Source of the DNA: Spirodela intermedia
Taxonomy: Eukaryota; Streptophyta; Magnoliopsida; Alismatales; Araceae
Assembly (NCBI GenBank): GCA_902729315.2
Contig: LR746272.1
Coordinates: 4,064,035-4,128,034, forward strand
Direction of reading: 5' to 3'
DNA: 64,000 bases
Under the pieces are notes generated by a model. That model saw nothing but the letters and a program-made list of their open reading frames with translations, was not told the DNA's origin and made no database searches. Positions 60,466 through 64,000 of this stretch are shown here, one piece after another. Each line of letters opens with the position of its first letter. Positions within the stretch are counted from its first letter, which is position 1. The position numbers were made by a program, and so were the translations under genes.

Positions 60466-60948
60466 CATGTTATCATCTTCTCCTTCCGCTACGGCCTTAG
60501 CTACTCATCTTACTTCTACAAGTTTGTCATCGTCGCCGACTGCCTCCTCCCCTCTAACAAGGCCACTGGCATTGGTGGCGGCATGGAGGAAGGGGCATTG
60601 AACGACGGCGATGCCGTTGATGTTGTAGAGATGAGCTCTAAGTCCTGCGAGATGCTCAAGTTCTCTGCCATTGTCGGAGTCCGCAACGTAGGGGAGACCG
60701 GTAGAATGCACTCGGTGCTGCTGTTTGTTCGCTGCTCTAAGCCGCCAGCCAGCAGCGCGGGGAAGCAGCTGGTGGACTTCACCTCTATGCGGTTGAGCAC
60801 TGGAGAAGATGCCAACCTCACATTTGTTGTGAACCCCTGCAAGCACCTCTCGAGGGCAGCACTCGACGGCTCCAAGGTGTTGGACAGTGGATCCTATTCC
60901 TTGGTCATCAAAGACGAAGAACATCCAATAAAGCTCCACCCTTGGTAG
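60466..60948 (+). pseudogene. Beta-D-xylosidase (GH3, BXL family), 3' part: Fn3-like C-terminal domain
   Basis: An open frame from about 60466 to the TAG at 60946-60948 gives about 160 residues. It opens with YGLSYSSYFYKFV (family FGYGLSY..Y.Y.F), then SCEMLKFSAIVGVRNVGETG, VLLFVRCSKPP, KQLVDF, VVNPCKHLS and a final LVIKDEEHPIKL. This is the fibronectin-III-like end of plant beta-xylosidases. It is on the same strand as, and 13.7 kb downstream of, the 5' relic at 45731-46763, so the two are most simply halves of one broken gene. Unlike the 5' half it has no stop or frameshift. About 350 central residues, including catalytic residues, are absent. Confidence 0.85.
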
Positions 60949-61081
60949 AGCCCGATAGGCCACAGACCCTCCCTCCGAGGGTTCTAAGTCCGAAGTGACG
61001 AACTCTAATGGAGATTATCTAATAACCTCCAGTTTAGCCCAACAAGGCCAGTGCTGGTGGGTTTTGAAGACTGCAACATCT

Positions 61082-61136
<55 letters not shown>

Positions 61137-62043
61137 GTTTCATAAAACATCTGGGTGTATCATCATAGAGAATAATATTGACGTCATACAATTCATCCAA
61201 TTCCAGTCATTAATCATCGTATGATCATGTAAAGCCCAGCTTTCTATGTCATCACAAGAACAAATTAGGCATCAAGAAAACTAGAAGCTTTTAGAGTCCA
61301 CAACATCTATAGAGGAATGGCTCCATAAACTGGCCAGTGGACTCCAACGTGGGGGAGAGGATACACAAGAGCAACAGGCACCCATAGCACAGAGGAATGG
61401 CCCACTGACATGACAGAGATAGAGACAGATACAGAGAGGGATCCTTGGAAGAAACGGTGGAGAAGAAAGACCGGAGAAGGAACAGAATTGAATGGGAGAC
61501 CTAAGTACTCAATTCAGATCATAGAAGATGAAAGAATGATCAACATATGAGACCACATGCATGAGCAACGAAAGAGGGTGGGGGCAAAGAAGAGTGCACA
61601 ATGAACACAAGGACATCTCAATTATACCTCATAGCAGAAGAGATCAAGGTAGTGTTTTATCAAGTTTATGTCTATAGAGGGCGAGACTCTAGAAACCAAA
61701 GGAAACAATACCATCATATTCTTTTTTCTTTTTTTTTTTTCAATTGTAGAATTCATTAATTAATTGCTCTATGGCACTTAAGAAAGCAGCATTGGAATTC
61801 ATATAATAAAATAAATCATGAATACATTGATATCAATGATGAAGAATATTTAGAGTTTATTAGATGAAACTTAGGGGACAATTTATGGTTGACTGCATGA
61901 GTTGTAACACTTTTCATTCTAGAATAGAGGCCAAATGCAATCCTAGAATCATTTGAGGACACACTCATCACCTTCAGTGCAAAAACTATGGGGGTTATCC
62001 CATTTCCATTTACGTTGTGTAAGTGTACTAAGATGAAAATTAA
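60949..62043. other. 3' flank of the xylosidase relic, with a (CT)n tract
   Basis: (CT)25 at 61084-61134, a T-rich run at about 61720-61740, and otherwise no gene, RNA or transposon motif recognised. Confidence 0.5.
61084..61134. repeat. (CT)n microsatellite
   Basis: About 25 perfect CT units, 136 bases after the xylosidase stop codon. Confidence 0.95.
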
Positions 62044-63688
62044 TGTGACTTAGTCATTGTATAGTAAATCACGCAAATTTAAAATTTATAAAACTAGAAA
62101 ATACTAATTTCTAAATATTTAGAAATATTTCTTAAAAAATATATTAATTATAATTTAATAAAACTTCCAAAAATAGTAGTAATTTTTCAGATTGATCATA
62201 GAGATGTAATATAATATCCGGTAATTTTTCAAGGTTTTTTTTCAAAGAATATGATTTTCTATTAATTTTATACTAAGAAATAAAAATGAAATATATTTAA
62301 AATTCATGAAAAAGGGAAATAAGGGTGTAGATGTCAGGATGATGTCAACGCCCAATGAACGCGAACCAGACAAAAATAGAGTTCCATCTGACAATTCTTA
62401 CGTAAGTGATTATAGACGATTAAATTGATCAAATTAAGATCTATAAAAGCTGGAAGAATTATAATTGAATGAAGTATAACTTGGTAAATTTAAATCACAC
62501 AAATTATTATTAAATGAATTAGAAATTAAGTTGAAAGCAGAAAAATAAAGTCCTGGCGTTGTAGTAGCGATGCGTCGGCATTACACCGGAATCTTGAGCA
62601 TTTGGGAGGATTGTCGTATAGTGTCCATAGCCTCGAAGGCTCTCCTTGGACAAGGACAATGTGGGCAATCTCTAGATCTCCTTGCAAAGCCTAGAGATCA
62701 ATGAAATGGGTCGTCGAATCGTCTCCGATGGCTGTCACCCAACAAAGTAAAAAAATGACAACTTTGCGGCTCTCCAACAACCGTCACCCGACGAAGAGGA
62801 GCTGAATAGAGATAAGGCGCATGTTAAAGAGCTTTATCCTCAGGTCTGCACAATAAGAGAAGGCTCTTCATCGCATCTGATACACTCTCAGAAGATGGCG
62901 ACTTGTCTCCCGACGGATCATCCTCTTCCCAATGACGACTTGTTCATTGATCAATCGGAGATGATTTACTCGATGGATTCGCAATCCTTTTATTGCAAAT
63001 CGTTCAACAATTTTAATAACAATGCTCTGTGAATCGTGTTGACGAGATTTTCACCAGTGATCCAACGATTTTGGTGGCTTAATCCTTCACCGGCGATCTG
63101 TAGGAAAGTCGTGATAATCAGATAAAAAATATGAGTTTTGGTTTGGGAGGATTCGAACCCGCACCGGTTGCTCGCCTTCAAAGCCTTTCGGGAGAAGGTG
63201 TGACACGGGTTTAGTCTCTCATCGCTTGTGTGCCAAAGTTTTGGGTGAATAAATATTAATATCATATTTCCAAACAATGAGTCCCTTTCTCCTACATGTA
63301 CGACCACTCCTTACCCCACAATCGGCTGGCCACCGGTCTTATGGAAAGGAAATGGCACACGCATGCCCCCATTGGTCCTAGCTGCTTGAGCCCTTGCTCG
63401 CGGCTCCCCTCAACTGCGCTTTCGACCCACTTGTAGGCTCGGCTGGCCAACGAGTCTCCCTATTTTGCTATATTTTTATTTTTATTTCTTTTTCTTTATT
63501 TATCTCAAAAATATGACTATAAAAATCATATATTTTTGTAGAAAATCACATAATTAGTCAAAAATTCACGTTAATCAACTAAAACTCATTTTTCACAATT
63601 TAACATAAATATAAATCTATTTATCATGAGTTAAGGCTAAAACTATATTATTTACTAATTATTAACTCATGATAATGAAGTCTTATCA
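62044..63688 (-). repeat. Athila-like LTR (R1 copy 3)
   Basis: Plus-strand ends are TGTGAC...TTATCA; on the minus strand it begins TGATAA. It matches 1-1041 in the same orientation and 40206-42074 inverted. About 120 bases present in copy 1 (about 430-545) are missing at about 63170. It shares the ATGTCA..ATGATGTCAACGCCCA block with the related GATGTCA...CATCAACCCA block of the Athila LTRs at 48996 and 56660. The flanks ATTAA and GAAGT do not form a duplication. Confidence 0.7.
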
Positions 63689-64000
63689 GAAGTGGGCTGA
63701 TTCATCAAATTGTGAGTTAATCACTAGTATAGAAATATATCTATATATATACATATTAAAAAAATAGTTTTGGGGACCAAATTTTATATCTTAGGTCTTT
63801 TTGCATGCATATCGAAAGCTTGCCCAAGAGAGGTTATAAGGAAAAATAAGCAAAACAGAAAGAAACTTGTATAAAAATGCAGAGGACATAAAAGACATAG
63901 GAGCTAGACAACTATTGACACTATCAACTAGTTTAATACTTCACATACATGGCATTCAATCCTAACCAACATAGTACACACACTCAATGTTCCATATAGC
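63689..64000. other. Right edge, no feature recognised
   Basis: AT-rich; short TATATA run at about 63740-63760. Nothing coding seen. Confidence 0.5.

Noticed and set aside
46583-61128. A single intact xylosidase gene with a giant intron
   Set aside because: Frameshifts, a TGA, loss of a conserved block in exon 2 and absence of the central catalytic exons rule out a functional product even if the transposons were spliced out.
1-64000. CRISPR arrays, operons, bacterial-type signals
   Set aside because: This is plant nuclear DNA; no regularly spaced repeats of that kind. The only regular repeats are microsatellites, a minisatellite and LTRs.

Overview
This is plant nuclear DNA, from a flowering plant. 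The evidence is three intron-rich plant gene models, long AT-rich introns, Ty1/copia and Ty3/gypsy retrotransposons in nested layers, a plastid-derived fragment and many (CT)n/(GA)n microsatellites. The very GC-rich coding exons beside AT-rich introns suggest a monocot, but that is inference from base composition only.

Layout. 1-1041 is the end of an Athila-like LTR, and 1042-2760 is unassigned. 2769-14996 (+) is a complete 13-exon ERGIC3 (Erv46-type cargo receptor) gene with a TATA box and three TGGGCC site II motifs; it has one GC-AG intron and a (CT)n tract just after its stop. 16760-17851 (-) is an intronless AP2/ERF factor of the RAP2-4 (DREB A-6) type. 18470-22950 has no recognisable gene. 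23030-25610 is a deletion derivative of a Ty3/gypsy element whose integrase region carries a small plastid insertion (5' psbK plus trnQ-UUG). 26013-30365 (-) is a complete 9-exon WD40-repeat gene.

31.9-44.2 kb is mostly retroelement debris: a copia relic, a T-rich minisatellite, an unrecognised stretch, then a Ty3/gypsy element (35953-44174, -) with both short LTRs, a near-perfect 5-bp target-site duplication and a tRNA-Met-like primer site. That element is itself invaded by a 1.87-kb Athila-like LTR and by an Athila-type fragment.

45.7-61.0 kb holds the broken remains of a GH3 beta-D-xylosidase gene (+). Its first three exons (45731-46763) carry frameshifts and a stop codon; its C-terminal Fn3-like exon (60466-60948) is still open. 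About 13.7 kb of nested transposons lies between them: a Ty1/copia relic (-) cut by an Athila-type Ty3/gypsy element (48996-57929, -) with two ~1.3-kb LTRs and an ATTAC/ATTAT duplication. A third Athila-like LTR sits at 62044-63688.

The three intact genes are unrelated (secretory-pathway receptor, stress transcription factor, WD40 scaffold) and show no sign of working as a cluster. I reconstructed exon junctions by hand from reading frame, splice sites and remembered family sequence; none was checked by alignment or transcripts.
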